This document shows positions 33,749-43,451 of a stretch of 64,000 bases of DNA, one piece after another (position 1 is the stretch's first letter; each line of letters begins with the position of its first letter). The notes under the pieces are model-generated. The model searched no databases, was not told the DNA's origin, and was given only the letters and a program-made list of their open reading frames with translations. The stretch is from an uncultured Eubacteriales bacterium. GTDB taxonomy: Bacteria; Bacillota; Clostridia; Oscillospirales; Acutalibacteraceae. Both the position numbers and the translations under genes were made by a program. The DNA is taken from assembly GCA_934464615.1 (NCBI GenBank), contig CAKSKA010000001.1, forward strand, positions 1 to 64,000, given 5' to 3'.

Positions 33749-34597
33749 TTAAATTTCGGATTGGTTGTGCTTTCCGCGCCCGTTATTTTTGCGGTACAGG
33801 TATATAAGTGCCGCGCCGGCAATAAGTATTAAACCTATCGCCGTAAGTATATACAGTGCACCGTTTGTATATGCCGTAAGCAAATTTGATACAGTGTAAG
33901 GTGTAATATCAATTTTATTTACAAATTTACCTGCAAGCATAATTATCGGTAACAGCGCAGACATTATACCGCTGCTGCATACAGCAAAAAACAAATATAA
34001 GTTGCCGAATACGCCCCTGCCTATTTTTATAAGCAAAGTAATACCGACCGCCGAAAGCAGCGCAAATACCGCCGCGGCAATAACGGCGTACTTATTTACT
34101 TTTCCGCTGTAAAGGCTTAAATATTTTATAATTTGGTTTGCACTGACCGATACGCATTGCTGAACGCATATTTCGGCAAGGGAGTCAACCGCTTCGCTTT
34201 TAACGTCAATATCGGACGCAACATTGCCCGAAGCCGCATATTCGGTAAAATATCCGTTAAATTTGCTCTTTAAATCCGCTGTGTCGGGTGTAAATGCAAG
34301 TCCGTCGTAGTTTTTTTCTATACAATCTTCAGTAATTTTACCTACATCGGCACTGTCTATTTTACCCGTGAAAAACGAATCGGGCAAACCGCTTGGCACC
34401 GTAAGGTAATTTAAAGATTCTTCTATTACCTTAACCGAATCTTCGGCATAGTTTACACGGTTTAAAGCGGAGAAAAGATATTTTTTTGTTGTAATATATC
34501 CTGCGGCGGCGCACAAGGCGGTTAGAAAAATCAAAACGGCGGTTACGGTTATCGCCGCAAATACTAAAATAAAACGTAAAATTTTGTTTTTTTCCAT
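33749..34597 (-). CDS. Membrane protein of the sortase operon
   Basis: The 282-residue protein has an N-terminal membrane helix (about 8-33), an extracytoplasmic part of about 130 residues, then three helices (about 170-195, 200-225 and 240-265) and a basic tail. I do not recognise a family. Its start lies ten bases after the sortase stop and the two genes are surely co-transcribed. I chose the ATG at 34597 with AGGTGA upstream; a GTG at 34606 directly follows the sortase stop. A role in assembly or regulation of the sortase system is inference. Confidence 0.65.
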   Translation of the reverse strand: MEKNKILRFILVFAAITVTAVLIFLTALCAAAGYITTKKYLFSALNRVNYAEDSVKVIEESLNYLTVPSGLPDSFFTGKIDSADVGKITEDCIEKNYDGLAFTPDTADLKSKFNGYFTEYAASGNVASDIDVKSEAVDSLAEICVQQCVSVSANQIIKYLSLYSGKVNKYAVIAAAVFALLSAVGITLLIKIGRGVFGNLYLFFAVCSSGIMSALLPIIMLAGKFVNKIDITPYTVSNLLTAYTNGALYILTAIGLILIAGAALIYLYRKNNGRGKHNQSEI

Positions 34598-34606
34598 AGC
34601 AGTCAC

Positions 34607-35278
34607 CTATTCGTCAAGCAGGACGCGCGGTCCGGATACATATTCGCCGTATACAAAATACCGCTGCGAAGTAAGTCCCAATGCGTTAAACGGATAACAT
34701 GTATAAAGCACCACGTTTTCGCTTTTGGAGGATAAATCGTAAGCGGATTTATCGTCGTTTGATTTTATGGCGGATGATGTAATGCGGTATTTGTAAACGC
34801 CGTAATTTGTTTTTATTGTTATAATTGCTCCGGGTACTGCGTCTTTAAGTGAATTAAAGTAGGTGTTATTATGCCCCGCAATAAGCACGGTAGAGCCGAA
34901 ACCGGGGAATGAACTTCCTGCATACTGGCAGGCACCGCGGTGAAGCATGGCGTCACTGTCGCCGTATATAAGCGCACAGGAAACAGCCGTCCCCTCAATT
35001 GATATTTCGCCGAATTTTGTATTAGGCAGCGGAAATGTAATTTGGCTTGAGGGCACGGAATCTGTGTAATTGTGAAAAACATCTGTATAAATATCGCTGT
35101 AATTGTCTGAAACCGCAGTCTCGCCGGAATCGTTATACAGCATACGCCAAATGCTTATTACCGGAGTAATAAAGGATTTAGCCGAAAAATACAGTATTAA
35201 ATAGCCTATTACGGCAAAAGCTAACGGTGCAACAAACACCGTTAGCTTTTTAATTACTTTACTATTCGTAATTTTCAT
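34607..35278 (-). CDS. Sortase, class D-like
   Basis: The 223-residue protein has an N-terminal signal anchor (about 10-42) and a sortase domain. The catalytic triad is visible: His136 (LIAGHNN), Cys194 (LYTCYP) and Arg206 (TSQRYFV). The short form and LYTCYPF pattern are typical of class D sortases in Firmicutes. Sortases cut a C-terminal sorting signal and attach the protein to the wall or to another subunit. The gene starts 6 bases after the stop of the small secreted protein that is its probable substrate. Confidence 0.88.
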   Translation of the reverse strand: MKITNSKVIKKLTVFVAPLAFAVIGYLILYFSAKSFITPVISIWRMLYNDSGETAVSDNYSDIYTDVFHNYTDSVPSSQITFPLPNTKFGEISIEGTAVSCALIYGDSDAMLHRGACQYAGSSFPGFGSTVLIAGHNNTYFNSLKDAVPGAIITIKTNYGVYKYRITSSAIKSNDDKSAYDLSSKSENVVLYTCYPFNALGLTSQRYFVYGEYVSGPRVLLDE

Positions 35279-35284
35279 ACCGGA

Positions 35285-35857
35285 TTAGAACAACTTAACT
35301 TTCTTTGATACAACGGCAACACCGCAAAGAACGGCAACCAATGCTAAAGAAGTAACAACAGCAGCTGTAGCGTCAAACTCAAAACCGGTCTTCTTGATTA
35401 TCGGTGCAGAGTTGAATATAACAGTGTTTGAACCGTCATTCTTTGTAATGGTAACTTTGTCTTCGGCAGCATTGTAGGAAAGTGTGCAGTTAACTACAGA
35501 AGCAGCATTCTGTCCTGCGGTAAGAACTGCATTTTTTGTTGCCTGCGGCATTGTACCGATGGAAAATGTTGCATTCGGAGCAGTTGTAGCCTGCATAGCG
35601 GTGATACCGTCGTTAATGTAAGCTATAACTCTGTTTGCTTCATCTTCGGTCATGTCGATGGTAAGGAAGTAATTCTTTGCCTGCTGTACATACTCATCCG
35701 GAATTTTAAAATCGGTTGTGCCGAGTTTTACGGATGTCGTAAGCTTGTCGATAACCTTCTGCTCGTTAGCGTTGATGGCACCGGCAGCGCCTACACCCAT
35801 AGTAAATACAGAAACGAGAACTACAAGTGCAACCAAAAGTGCAAATAATTTTTTCAT
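35285..35857 (-). CDS. Secreted wall-anchored protein, probable sortase substrate
   Basis: The 190-residue protein has a signal peptide (KKLFALLVALVVLVSVFTMG, cut near 25) and a C-terminal sorting-signal layout: a motif-like IIKKTGFEFD (about 153-162), a hydrophobic helix (about 163-184) and the basic end SKKVKLF. IKKTG is a weak version of LPxTG, so motif choice may be specific to the adjacent sortase. The mature part is a small Ala/Thr-rich domain without known family. It is the first gene of the operon substrate-sortase-membrane protein. Confidence 0.75.
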   Translation of the reverse strand: MKKLFALLVALVVLVSVFTMGVGAAGAINANEQKVIDKLTTSVKLGTTDFKIPDEYVQQAKNYFLTIDMTEDEANRVIAYINDGITAMQATTAPNATFSIGTMPQATKNAVLTAGQNAASVVNCTLSYNAAEDKVTITKNDGSNTVIFNSAPIIKKTGFEFDATAAVVTSLALVAVLCGVAVVSKKVKLF

Positions 35858-35897
35858 TTTCTAAAACCTCTCTTTTAATATAAAGTTTTACACCTGC

Positions 35898-35926
35898 ATT
35901 ATACAACATTAATTTTGTTTTGTAAA
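35898..35926 (-). promoter_or_regulatory. Promoter of the sortase operon
   Basis: Minus-strand TTTACA (35921-35926) and TATAAT (35898-35903) are 17 bp apart, about 40 bp before the substrate gene. Confidence 0.6.
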
Positions 35927-36019
35927 GAGTTTTTTATTTATGATATTCGACAAAAAAACCATTCCTGTTTAGGCAAAATTTATTATATGCATTTTATAAC
36001 CCAAATTCGCTTAAATGGC

Positions 36020-36048
36020 TTGAATATAATCGCGGACTATTGTATAAT
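36020..36048 (+). promoter_or_regulatory. Promoter of the miaB-mutS-mutL operon
   Basis: TTGAAT (36020-36025) and TATAAT (36043-36048) are 17 bp apart, 30 bp before the miaB start. Confidence 0.62.
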
Positions 36049-36078
36049 ATAATCTAATTAATTATAGTGAGGTTAAAT

Positions 36079-37470
36079 ATGAGCAGCACTGTCTTTGATG
36101 AACAAAAAGAATACATAAATAAGGTGCGCGTTTTGGCAGACGCCGTTTACGGTCAGCCTAAAGCGTGTATAAATACATTCGGTTGTCAGCAAAACGTAAG
36201 CGATTCCGAACATATAAAGGGTATGCTTGAGGAAATGGGATATACTTTGACCGAAAATCCTGCGGACGCCGATTTTGTTTTGTTTAATACCTGTGCGGTA
36301 AGGGAACACGCTGAGGACAGGGTTTACGGCAATGTCGGTCAGATGAAAGCGCTAAAAAAAGCCAGAGGTAATATGATAGTTGCCGTAAGCGGCTGTATGG
36401 CGCAGCAAAAATCGGTGGCGGACAGGATAAAAATGAGTTATCCTTATGTCGATATACTTTTCGGTACGCACGTTATGCACAAATTGCCGGAATTTTTGTA
36501 TAAACGTCTTTCGGGCGGACCGAGGATTTTCGATATATCCGACGGCACGGGTGATATCGTCGAGGGTATACCGGTACATAGGGATAAAACAATAAAAGGC
36601 TGGCTGCCTGTTATGTACGGCTGTAATAATTTTTGCACATATTGCATAGTGCCGTATGTAAGGGGCAGGGAACGCTCCCGCACAAGCGAGGAAATAATAA
36701 GGGAAGCGGAACAGTTGGTCGGTGCCGGCGTTAAAGATATAACGCTGCTCGGACAGAATGTAAATTCCTACGGCAAAACGCTTGAAGAAGATATTGATTT
36801 TGCAGGACTTTTAAGAAAAATAAACGATATACCGGGGGATTTCAGAATAAGATTTATGACATCGCACCCCAAGGACTGCACAACCGAGCTGCTTGAGGCA
36901 ATGGCGCAGTGCGAAAAAGTTGCGCATCATTTGCATTTGCCCGTGCAAAGCGGCAATGACAGGGTGCTTGCCGCAATGAACCGCCATTATGACAGGGAGA
37001 AGTATTTGTCGCTTATACGGCAGGCAAGGCAGCTTATGCCCGATATATCATTGACCAGCGACATTATAGTCGGTTTTCCGGGTGAAACATACGAGGAATT
37101 TCTTGATACGGTAAGTCTTGTAAAGCAGGTTGAGTATAATTCGTTATTTACATTCATTTATTCGCCGCGTGCAGGTACGCCGGCCGCAAAAATGCCGGAT
37201 CCCGTTTCACGACAGGAAAAAGGACGCCGGTTTGACGAATTGCTTAAAGTACAGGACGAAATAAGCAGGAAAAAGACCGCGGAAATGTACGGAAGGGAAT
37301 ACCGCGTACTGTGCGAGGAGCAAAAGGACGGCGGTCGGCTTTTAGGCAGGACAAGCGCAAATGCGGAAATTGAATTTGAAGCAGACAGTAAAAACCTCGG
37401 TCGGTTTGTAACCGTTAAAGTAAACGATGTTTCAAGAAACGTACCGAAGGGTATAATAATAGATAATTAA
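36079..37470 (+). CDS. miaB: tRNA-2-methylthio-N6-dimethylallyladenosine synthase
   Basis: MiaB adds a methylthio group to i6A37 of tRNAs read by UNN codons. The 463-residue protein has the N-terminal UPF0004 domain with cluster cysteines (NTFGCQQNVSDSEH; FNTCAVRE; VSGCMAQQ), the radical SAM motif CNNFCTYC (about 180-187), and a C-terminal TRAM domain (about 395-460). The ATG at 36079 follows GTGAGG; a GTG at 36067 is less likely. The enzyme that makes its substrate, MiaA, is encoded five genes on in the same operon. Confidence 0.96.
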   Translation: MSSTVFDEQKEYINKVRVLADAVYGQPKACINTFGCQQNVSDSEHIKGMLEEMGYTLTENPADADFVLFNTCAVREHAEDRVYGNVGQMKALKKARGNMIVAVSGCMAQQKSVADRIKMSYPYVDILFGTHVMHKLPEFLYKRLSGGPRIFDISDGTGDIVEGIPVHRDKTIKGWLPVMYGCNNFCTYCIVPYVRGRERSRTSEEIIREAEQLVGAGVKDITLLGQNVNSYGKTLEEDIDFAGLLRKINDIPGDFRIRFMTSHPKDCTTELLEAMAQCEKVAHHLHLPVQSGNDRVLAAMNRHYDREKYLSLIRQARQLMPDISLTSDIIVGFPGETYEEFLDTVSLVKQVEYNSLFTFIYSPRAGTPAAKMPDPVSRQEKGRRFDELLKVQDEISRKKTAEMYGREYRVLCEEQKDGGRLLGRTSANAEIEFEADSKNLGRFVTVKVNDVSRNVPKGIIIDN

Positions 37471-37489
37471 TTTCAAAGGAGATATAACA

Positions 37490-37894
37490 ATGGACGTAAT
37501 AGAGAAAGCAAGAGAACTCGGTAAGGCTTTACAGCAGGACGAAAGGTATATAAGATTTGCAAAGGCAATGCTTGCAAGCGAATCCGACAAGGAATTACAG
37601 GACAAAATAGGCGAGTTTAATATTACAAGAATGAATCTTGATAACGAACTTAACAAGGATGAAAATAAGGACGAGGAAGCCGTTAAAAAACTGAATGAGG
37701 AATTGAGAGCGCTTTATTCACAGATAATGGCAAATCCCGTTATGGCAGAATACAATGAGGCAAGGGGAGAAGTGGACAAGATCCTCGGTGAAATCAACAG
37801 CATTATAACAATGTGCGCGCAGGGCGCCGATCCCGAAACGTGTGATATAAACAGTTGTACGGGTAACTGTTCTTCGTGCGGCGGCTGCCATTAA
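37490..37894 (+). CDS. YlbF/YmcA family protein with Cys-rich tail
   Basis: The 134-residue protein is a YlbF/YmcA (RicA/RicF) homologue: two long helices (about 1-105, with ARELGKALQQDERYIRFAKA) and a Cys-rich tail. Position between miaB and mutS matches Bacillus ymcA. In Bacillus, RicA, RicF and RicT form a complex with two [4Fe-4S] clusters that affects RNase Y processing and development. Six Cys (109, 118, 123, 127, 130, 133) lie in the last 26 residues and could bind a metal cluster. The specific partner set here is not visible. Confidence 0.82.
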   Translation: MDVIEKARELGKALQQDERYIRFAKAMLASESDKELQDKIGEFNITRMNLDNELNKDENKDEEAVKKLNEELRALYSQIMANPVMAEYNEARGEVDKILGEINSIITMCAQGADPETCDINSCTGNCSSCGGCH

Positions 37895-37936
37895 AAACGG
37901 GCGACCGCAAAACAGCAATTTCAAGGAGAATAAAAA

Positions 37937-40531
37937 ATGGCAGAATTATCACCGATGATGCGCCAGTATTTTGAGATTAAAAGTCAGCATGAGGACAGCA
38001 TACTTTTTTTCAGACTCGGCGATTTTTATGAAATGTTTTTCGAAGACGCGAAAATCGTGTCGGAAGAATTGGACCTTGTGCTTACGGGAAAGGATTGCGG
38101 CGGCAAGGAACGCGCCCCTATGTGCGGCGTACCGTTCCACAGCTGCGAGGCTTATATAGCGCGTCTGGTTGAAAAAGGTTATAAAATAGCAATTTGCGAA
38201 CAAACAGAAGATCCCGCAAAGGCAAAAGGGCTTGTTAAACGCGAAGTGGTTAAAATAATAACACCGGGTACGGTGCTTGACGATACCATGCTTGAAGAAG
38301 GCAGGAACAACTACCTTTGCGCCGCCGTGCTTAATAAATCGGGCTGCGCCGTATGCTTTGCGGATGCTTCTACCGGACAGTTAAAGTTAAGCGAGCTTTC
38401 TTTGCAGGACGCACAAAAGCGCATTATAAACGAACTCGGAAAATTCGCGGTTAAAGAAGTGCTGCTGGATTCCAAAAACGCCAAGGGCGGTATTGCCGAA
38501 TTTGTAAAGGACAAGTTGGGCGGAATGGTAACGGTAAGACCGGACAGCAGTTTTGATATTAAAAACACCGAAAATATGCTGCTCAAGGTTTTTGACGTGG
38601 TAAGCGTGCAAAATCTGGGGATTGAGCGCGAAAGCGCCGCGGCTGCGGCTTTGGGCGCTGCGATAGAATATTTGTATGAAACGGGACTGTGCAACGAAAT
38701 CTCGGTAAATAAAATACAGTTATATACCGAAAAGCAGTTTATGCAGCTTGATTTAATGACGCTGAAGAATCTTGAAATCATCGAAACCATGCGGCATAAA
38801 TCAAAAAAAGGCTCGCTTTTATGGGTGCTTGACAAAACACGCACCGCCATGGGAAAACGGCTTATGCGCTCTTGGGTGGAAAAGCCGCTTATGGACATAA
38901 ACGCAATAAACGACAGGCAAAATGCCGTGGAAGAACTTATGGGAGATATGCTGCACACGGGTGAAATTTCCGATTCCCTTTCGGATGTGCGCGATATTGA
39001 ACGTATTATTTCCAAAACCGTATACGGCACGGCAAACGCAAAGGAATTACGCAGCCTTTGCGAAACGCTTAAAGTGCTGCCTAAAATTAAAAATACACTG
39101 GACTTTTATAATTGCAGACTTTTAAAGTCGCTTAATGCCGACATTGACCTTCTTGACGATATAAAACAGCTTGTTGACAGTGCCATTGTGGACGAACCGC
39201 CGTTATCGGTGCGTGAAGGCGGTATGATAAAACCCGGTTTTAACGCCGAAGTGGACGAACTTAACGACGTTATTAAAAACGGCACCGGTTACATAAACAA
39301 AATAGAAGCGGATGAAAGAGAAAAAACGGGCATTAAAAACCTGCGAATAAGATATAACCGTGTTTTCGGATATTATATTGAGGTCACAAATTCGTTTTTG
39401 GATAAGGTACCGCCCGAATATGTGCGCAAACAAACACTTGTTAATTGCGAACGATTTATTACTGACGAACTTAAACGTATCGAAGCCAAAGTGCTTGGCG
39501 CACATGAGCGCATAAAGGCGCTTGAATACGAGATTTTTACAGATATACGCAAAAAAGTTGCAGGGCAGATAAAACGCTTTCAGAAAACCGCTGCGGCAAT
39601 TTCATCGCTTGATGTGCTGAGGTCTTTTGCGGCAGTGGCGGTAGAAAACGGATATGTAAGACCGCATATGCGTACGGACGGCGTTTTAAACATAAAGTCC
39701 GGCAGACATCCTGTTGTGGAAAAACTATCGGATACGCCTTTTGTATCAAATGATACTTTTCTTAACTGTCAGGATTCAAGATGCGCTATAATAACAGGAC
39801 CTAATATGGCAGGTAAATCCACATATATGCGTCAGGTGGCAATAATAGCGGTTATGGCGCAGACAGGTTCCTTTGTTCCGGCGCTTTCGGCAGATATGGG
39901 CGTTGTTGACGCCGTATTTACACGCGTCGGCGCCTCGGACGACCTCGCAAGCGGTCAGTCGACGTTTATGCTTGAGATGAGTGAAGTTGCAAACATACTT
40001 AAAAACGCAACGCGCAACAGTTTGCTTATACTTGATGAAATAGGCAGGGGAACTTCTACCTTTGACGGTATGGCAATAGCGAAAGCGGTGTTGGAATTTT
40101 GTGTTAACCACCGCAGCCTCGGCGCCAAAACGCTGTTTGCGACACATTATCACGAACTTACCCAAATGGAAGACGAACTTGACGGAGTGAAAAATTACAA
40201 TATTGCCGTGAAAAAACGCGGAGACGACATAATATTCTTACGCAGGATAGTCAGCGGCGGTGCGGATGAAAGTTACGGTATAGAAGTTGCAAAACTTGCG
40301 GGCATACCCGATTCCGTAATAACCCGTGCCAAAGACGTATTGGCGGATCTGCACACAAACGGCGTTACATATATTAAAAAGGAACAACCGCTTGATATGC
40401 AAATAGATCTGGAATCGGTCAATGCAAAGTCTGTTTACACGGAACTTAAGGAAATTGACGTTGATACCCTAACGCCTATAGAGGCTATGAAGATACTTTA
40501 CAACTTATCCGAAAAAGCAAAATCAATGTAA
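37937..40531 (+). CDS. mutS: DNA mismatch repair protein MutS
   Basis: MutS recognises mispaired bases and starts repair. The 864-residue protein has the N-terminal mismatch-reading domain with the Phe-x-Glu motif in LGDFYEMFFEDA (about 27-38), the connector, lever and clamp domains, and a C-terminal ATPase with Walker A GPNMAGKST (about 621-629), DEIGRGTSTFDG and the THYHELT helix. It lies with mutL directly downstream, as is usual. Confidence 0.98.
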   Translation: MAELSPMMRQYFEIKSQHEDSILFFRLGDFYEMFFEDAKIVSEELDLVLTGKDCGGKERAPMCGVPFHSCEAYIARLVEKGYKIAICEQTEDPAKAKGLVKREVVKIITPGTVLDDTMLEEGRNNYLCAAVLNKSGCAVCFADASTGQLKLSELSLQDAQKRIINELGKFAVKEVLLDSKNAKGGIAEFVKDKLGGMVTVRPDSSFDIKNTENMLLKVFDVVSVQNLGIERESAAAAALGAAIEYLYETGLCNEISVNKIQLYTEKQFMQLDLMTLKNLEIIETMRHKSKKGSLLWVLDKTRTAMGKRLMRSWVEKPLMDINAINDRQNAVEELMGDMLHTGEISDSLSDVRDIERIISKTVYGTANAKELRSLCETLKVLPKIKNTLDFYNCRLLKSLNADIDLLDDIKQLVDSAIVDEPPLSVREGGMIKPGFNAEVDELNDVIKNGTGYINKIEADEREKTGIKNLRIRYNRVFGYYIEVTNSFLDKVPPEYVRKQTLVNCERFITDELKRIEAKVLGAHERIKALEYEIFTDIRKKVAGQIKRFQKTAAAISSLDVLRSFAAVAVENGYVRPHMRTDGVLNIKSGRHPVVEKLSDTPFVSNDTFLNCQDSRCAIITGPNMAGKSTYMRQVAIIAVMAQTGSFVPALSADMGVVDAVFTRVGASDDLASGQSTFMLEMSEVANILKNATRNSLLILDEIGRGTSTFDGMAIAKAVLEFCVNHRSLGAKTLFATHYHELTQMEDELDGVKNYNIAVKKRGDDIIFLRRIVSGGADESYGIEVAKLAGIPDSVITRAKDVLADLHTNGVTYIKKEQPLDMQIDLESVNAKSVYTELKEIDVDTLTPIEAMKILYNLSEKAKSM

Positions 40532-40557
40532 CAAAATTAAAAAACAGGAGGTGCAAA

Positions 40558-42483
40558 ATGCCTGAAATTAAGGTTTTACCGAGGGAAATAGCGGAACTTA
40601 TAGCGGCAGGAGAAGTGGTTGAAAGACCGAGCGCCGTTATTAAGGAACTTGTTGAAAATTCAATAGACGCAGGCGCTTCCGCCGTAACTGTGGAAATAAA
40701 GCGCGGCGGCATTACTTATATGAGTGTGAGGGATAACGGCTGCGGAATAGCGCGCAAAGATGTTCCGACGGCATTTTTGCGCCATGCAACAAGCAAAATT
40801 AAGCAAAAATGCGACCTTGACGCCATAGGAACACTCGGCTTCAGGGGGGAGGCTCTTGCGGCAATTTCAGCGGTATCAAAAACGCAGATTATAACACGCA
40901 CGGCAGATGAGGAAATAGGTACTTGCTGTACGGTTGAGGGCGGCGTGCAAACGTCAATAGACGATATAGGCTGCGACATCGGAACGATAATTACCGTAAG
41001 AGATATTTTTTACAACACGCCGGCGCGTATGAAATTTTTAAAAAGCGATGTTACCGAGGCAGGCAGTATTGCGGCGGTTGTGGACCGTATGGCACTGTCG
41101 CACCCCGAAATATCGTTCCGTTTTATAAAAGACGGCAAGCAGATGCTAAGCACTGCCGGCGACGGCAACATAAGCAACACCGTTTATGCGGTTTTGGGCA
41201 GAGATTTTGCCGCGGCGCTTATTGATGCGGACAATACGCTTGAGAATATACACGTTCACGGCAAAATATGTAAACCTGTTTACTGTAAGCAAAACCGTAA
41301 CGGTCAGTTTTTCTTTTTAAACGGCAGACTTGTGCGTTCTGGCACAGCGTGCGCCGCACTGGAACAGGCTTATAAAAACTCGGTTATGACGGGAAAATTT
41401 CCGTGCTGCGTGCTTTTTATAGATCTGCCCGAAAATACCGTTGACGTAAATGTGCATCCTGCAAAAACGGAAGTTAGGTTTTCGGATGAAAAAAAGGTAT
41501 TTTCAAGCGTATATTATGCGGTTAAAAATGCGCTTGAGCGCCTTGACACACGCCCCGAAATTAAAATCAAACCGTTTAATCCGTATACGCCTGTTGCAGC
41601 CGCAGCGCAGCAAATGACGGTGGACGAATATAAAAATACCGTTTTAAATAAACCCGTCGATACTTTTAAGTACACAGACTTTAAGGAAAACTTAAAGCTG
41701 GATAAAGCGGATTACAACCGCGGTGTATCATCGGCGCAGAGCATTGCCGAGAGCCCCAAGCCGCAATTGTTTGCCGGTGATTACAAACAAAATACCGCAA
41801 AAGTCTGCGAGCCTGCCGTAACGGAAAACCAAACCGAAAAAACACAGGCGGAAAGTTTTAACGACGCAGTACAGCAGACAAGAGCCTTCGAGTCCGCAAT
41901 TACCGACAGGGTGCTGCCCGTACCGATAAAGTATATAGGACAGGTTTTTGATACATATATAATAGCCCAAAAGGAAAATGAAATTTATTTAATAGATAAA
42001 CATGCCGCACATGAGAGAATTTTGTACGAGCAGTTTAAAAACAGTGAAGAAATACAGGTGCAGCAATTACTGACGCCTGTAAGCGTAACGCTTACGGCGG
42101 ATGAATATGCCGCAATTATACAGAATACCGACAGCCTGCAAAAGCAAGGATTTTATGTCGAGGATTTCGGGGGCAATACCGTAAAAGTTACGGCTGTTCC
42201 CGCAATGCTTAAGGATGAGGATATCAGCCTTTTGGTAAGCGAGCTTGCCGGTCAAGCGGCAGCGCATACGGCGGTGTCACCGCAGAAGTTTGACGACATA
42301 TTCCATACGGTTGCATGCAAGGCGGCAATTAAGGGAAAATGCAAAAACGACGATGCGGAACTCGCAATCCTTGCCGAAAAAATACTTGCGGATAACAATA
42401 TAATGTATTGTCCGCACGGCAGACCGGTGGCGTTTAAAATCACCAGACGCGAACTTGAAAAATACTTTGGAAGAATACAGTAA
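40558..42483 (+). CDS. mutL: DNA mismatch repair protein MutL with endonuclease motif
   Basis: The 641-residue protein has a GHKL ATPase N-terminal domain (ELVENSIDAGA about 29-39, DNGCGI about 59-64, GFRGEAL about 95-101) and a dimerisation/endonuclease C-terminal domain. The nuclease metal motif is present as DKHAAHERILYE (about 480-491), with Lys where Gln is most usual, along with the CPHGRP motif near 619-624. So it should nick the strand itself, as in bacteria without MutH. A GGAGGTG ribosome site precedes it. Confidence 0.97.
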   Translation: MPEIKVLPREIAELIAAGEVVERPSAVIKELVENSIDAGASAVTVEIKRGGITYMSVRDNGCGIARKDVPTAFLRHATSKIKQKCDLDAIGTLGFRGEALAAISAVSKTQIITRTADEEIGTCCTVEGGVQTSIDDIGCDIGTIITVRDIFYNTPARMKFLKSDVTEAGSIAAVVDRMALSHPEISFRFIKDGKQMLSTAGDGNISNTVYAVLGRDFAAALIDADNTLENIHVHGKICKPVYCKQNRNGQFFFLNGRLVRSGTACAALEQAYKNSVMTGKFPCCVLFIDLPENTVDVNVHPAKTEVRFSDEKKVFSSVYYAVKNALERLDTRPEIKIKPFNPYTPVAAAAQQMTVDEYKNTVLNKPVDTFKYTDFKENLKLDKADYNRGVSSAQSIAESPKPQLFAGDYKQNTAKVCEPAVTENQTEKTQAESFNDAVQQTRAFESAITDRVLPVPIKYIGQVFDTYIIAQKENEIYLIDKHAAHERILYEQFKNSEEIQVQQLLTPVSVTLTADEYAAIIQNTDSLQKQGFYVEDFGGNTVKVTAVPAMLKDEDISLLVSELAGQAAAHTAVSPQKFDDIFHTVACKAAIKGKCKNDDAELAILAEKILADNNIMYCPHGRPVAFKITRRELEKYFGRIQ

Positions 42484-42485
42484 TA

Positions 42486-43451
42486 ATGGATAGTATATCA
42501 AAAAAAATACCTGTTACGGCAGTAGTCGGCCCCACGGCATGCGGAAAAACGCGGTTAGGCGTGTATCTTGCAAAAAAGTTTGACGGCGAAGTGGTATCGG
42601 CTGACTCTATGCAAATATATAAGGGCATTTCCATAGCGTCGGCGGCACCTGACGCCGACGAAACTCAGGGTGTGCCGCACCATATGTTAGAGTTTTTACC
42701 ACTCGGTGAAACTTTTTCGGTTGCGGATTATGTAGACCAAGCACAAAATGTTATAGACGGTATAATTTCACGAAATAAATTGCCCATATTGGTCGGCGGC
42801 ACAGGACTTTATGTAAACTCACTTATAGACGGGATAAAGTTTTCGCAGCAAAATGCCGACGACGGCTTGCGGAAAAGAATTGAAGAACAGACAGACAGAC
42901 TCGGCACGGAAGAAATGCTGCGCCGATTGGCTGTGTTTGATCCCGATACGGCACAAAAACTGCACACTAACGATAAACGCAGGATAATAAGAGCGTTTGA
43001 AGTGTACGAGGCCACGGGAATTCCCATATCGGTCCAAAATAAAGAATCAAAAAAAGACGGCAGCCGTTACAGCGCGCTTATAATAGGACTGACATACAGA
43101 AACCGCGAAACGCTGTATGAGAGAATTGAGAAAAGAATTGACGAAATGCTGAAACGCGGGCTGCTTGAAGAAGCCGCAAAAACACTTGAATGTACGGCAG
43201 GCAAAGGCGCTTTGCAGGCAATAGGTCACAAGGAAATGCACGCGTATTTGCGCGGTGAGGTTACATACGAACAGGCCGTAAGCAATTTAAAAACAGCAAC
43301 ACGGCATTACGCAAAAAGGCAGCTGACTTGGTTTAATAAAAGAAACGATATTTTTTGGATATATGCAGACGAATGCGATGCAGACAGCACCGCGTATAAA
43401 ATTGTAAAAAGGTGGCGGGATGAATGGAAAAATCAAACAAATTGCTTGTAA
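42486..43451 (+). CDS. miaA: tRNA dimethylallyltransferase
   Basis: MiaA adds the isopentenyl group to A37 of tRNAs, making the substrate of MiaB. The 321-residue protein has the P-loop GPTACGKTRLGVYLAK (about 12-27), SADSMQIYKG (about 37-46), the PHHMLEF and GGTGLYVNSL motifs, and RQLTWFNKR near 280-288. It starts 2 bases after the mutL stop and overlaps the next gene by 28 bases. Confidence 0.97.
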   Translation: MDSISKKIPVTAVVGPTACGKTRLGVYLAKKFDGEVVSADSMQIYKGISIASAAPDADETQGVPHHMLEFLPLGETFSVADYVDQAQNVIDGIISRNKLPILVGGTGLYVNSLIDGIKFSQQNADDGLRKRIEEQTDRLGTEEMLRRLAVFDPDTAQKLHTNDKRRIIRAFEVYEATGIPISVQNKESKKDGSRYSALIIGLTYRNRETLYERIEKRIDEMLKRGLLEEAAKTLECTAGKGALQAIGHKEMHAYLRGEVTYEQAVSNLKTATRHYAKRQLTWFNKRNDIFWIYADECDADSTAYKIVKRWRDEWKNQTNCL

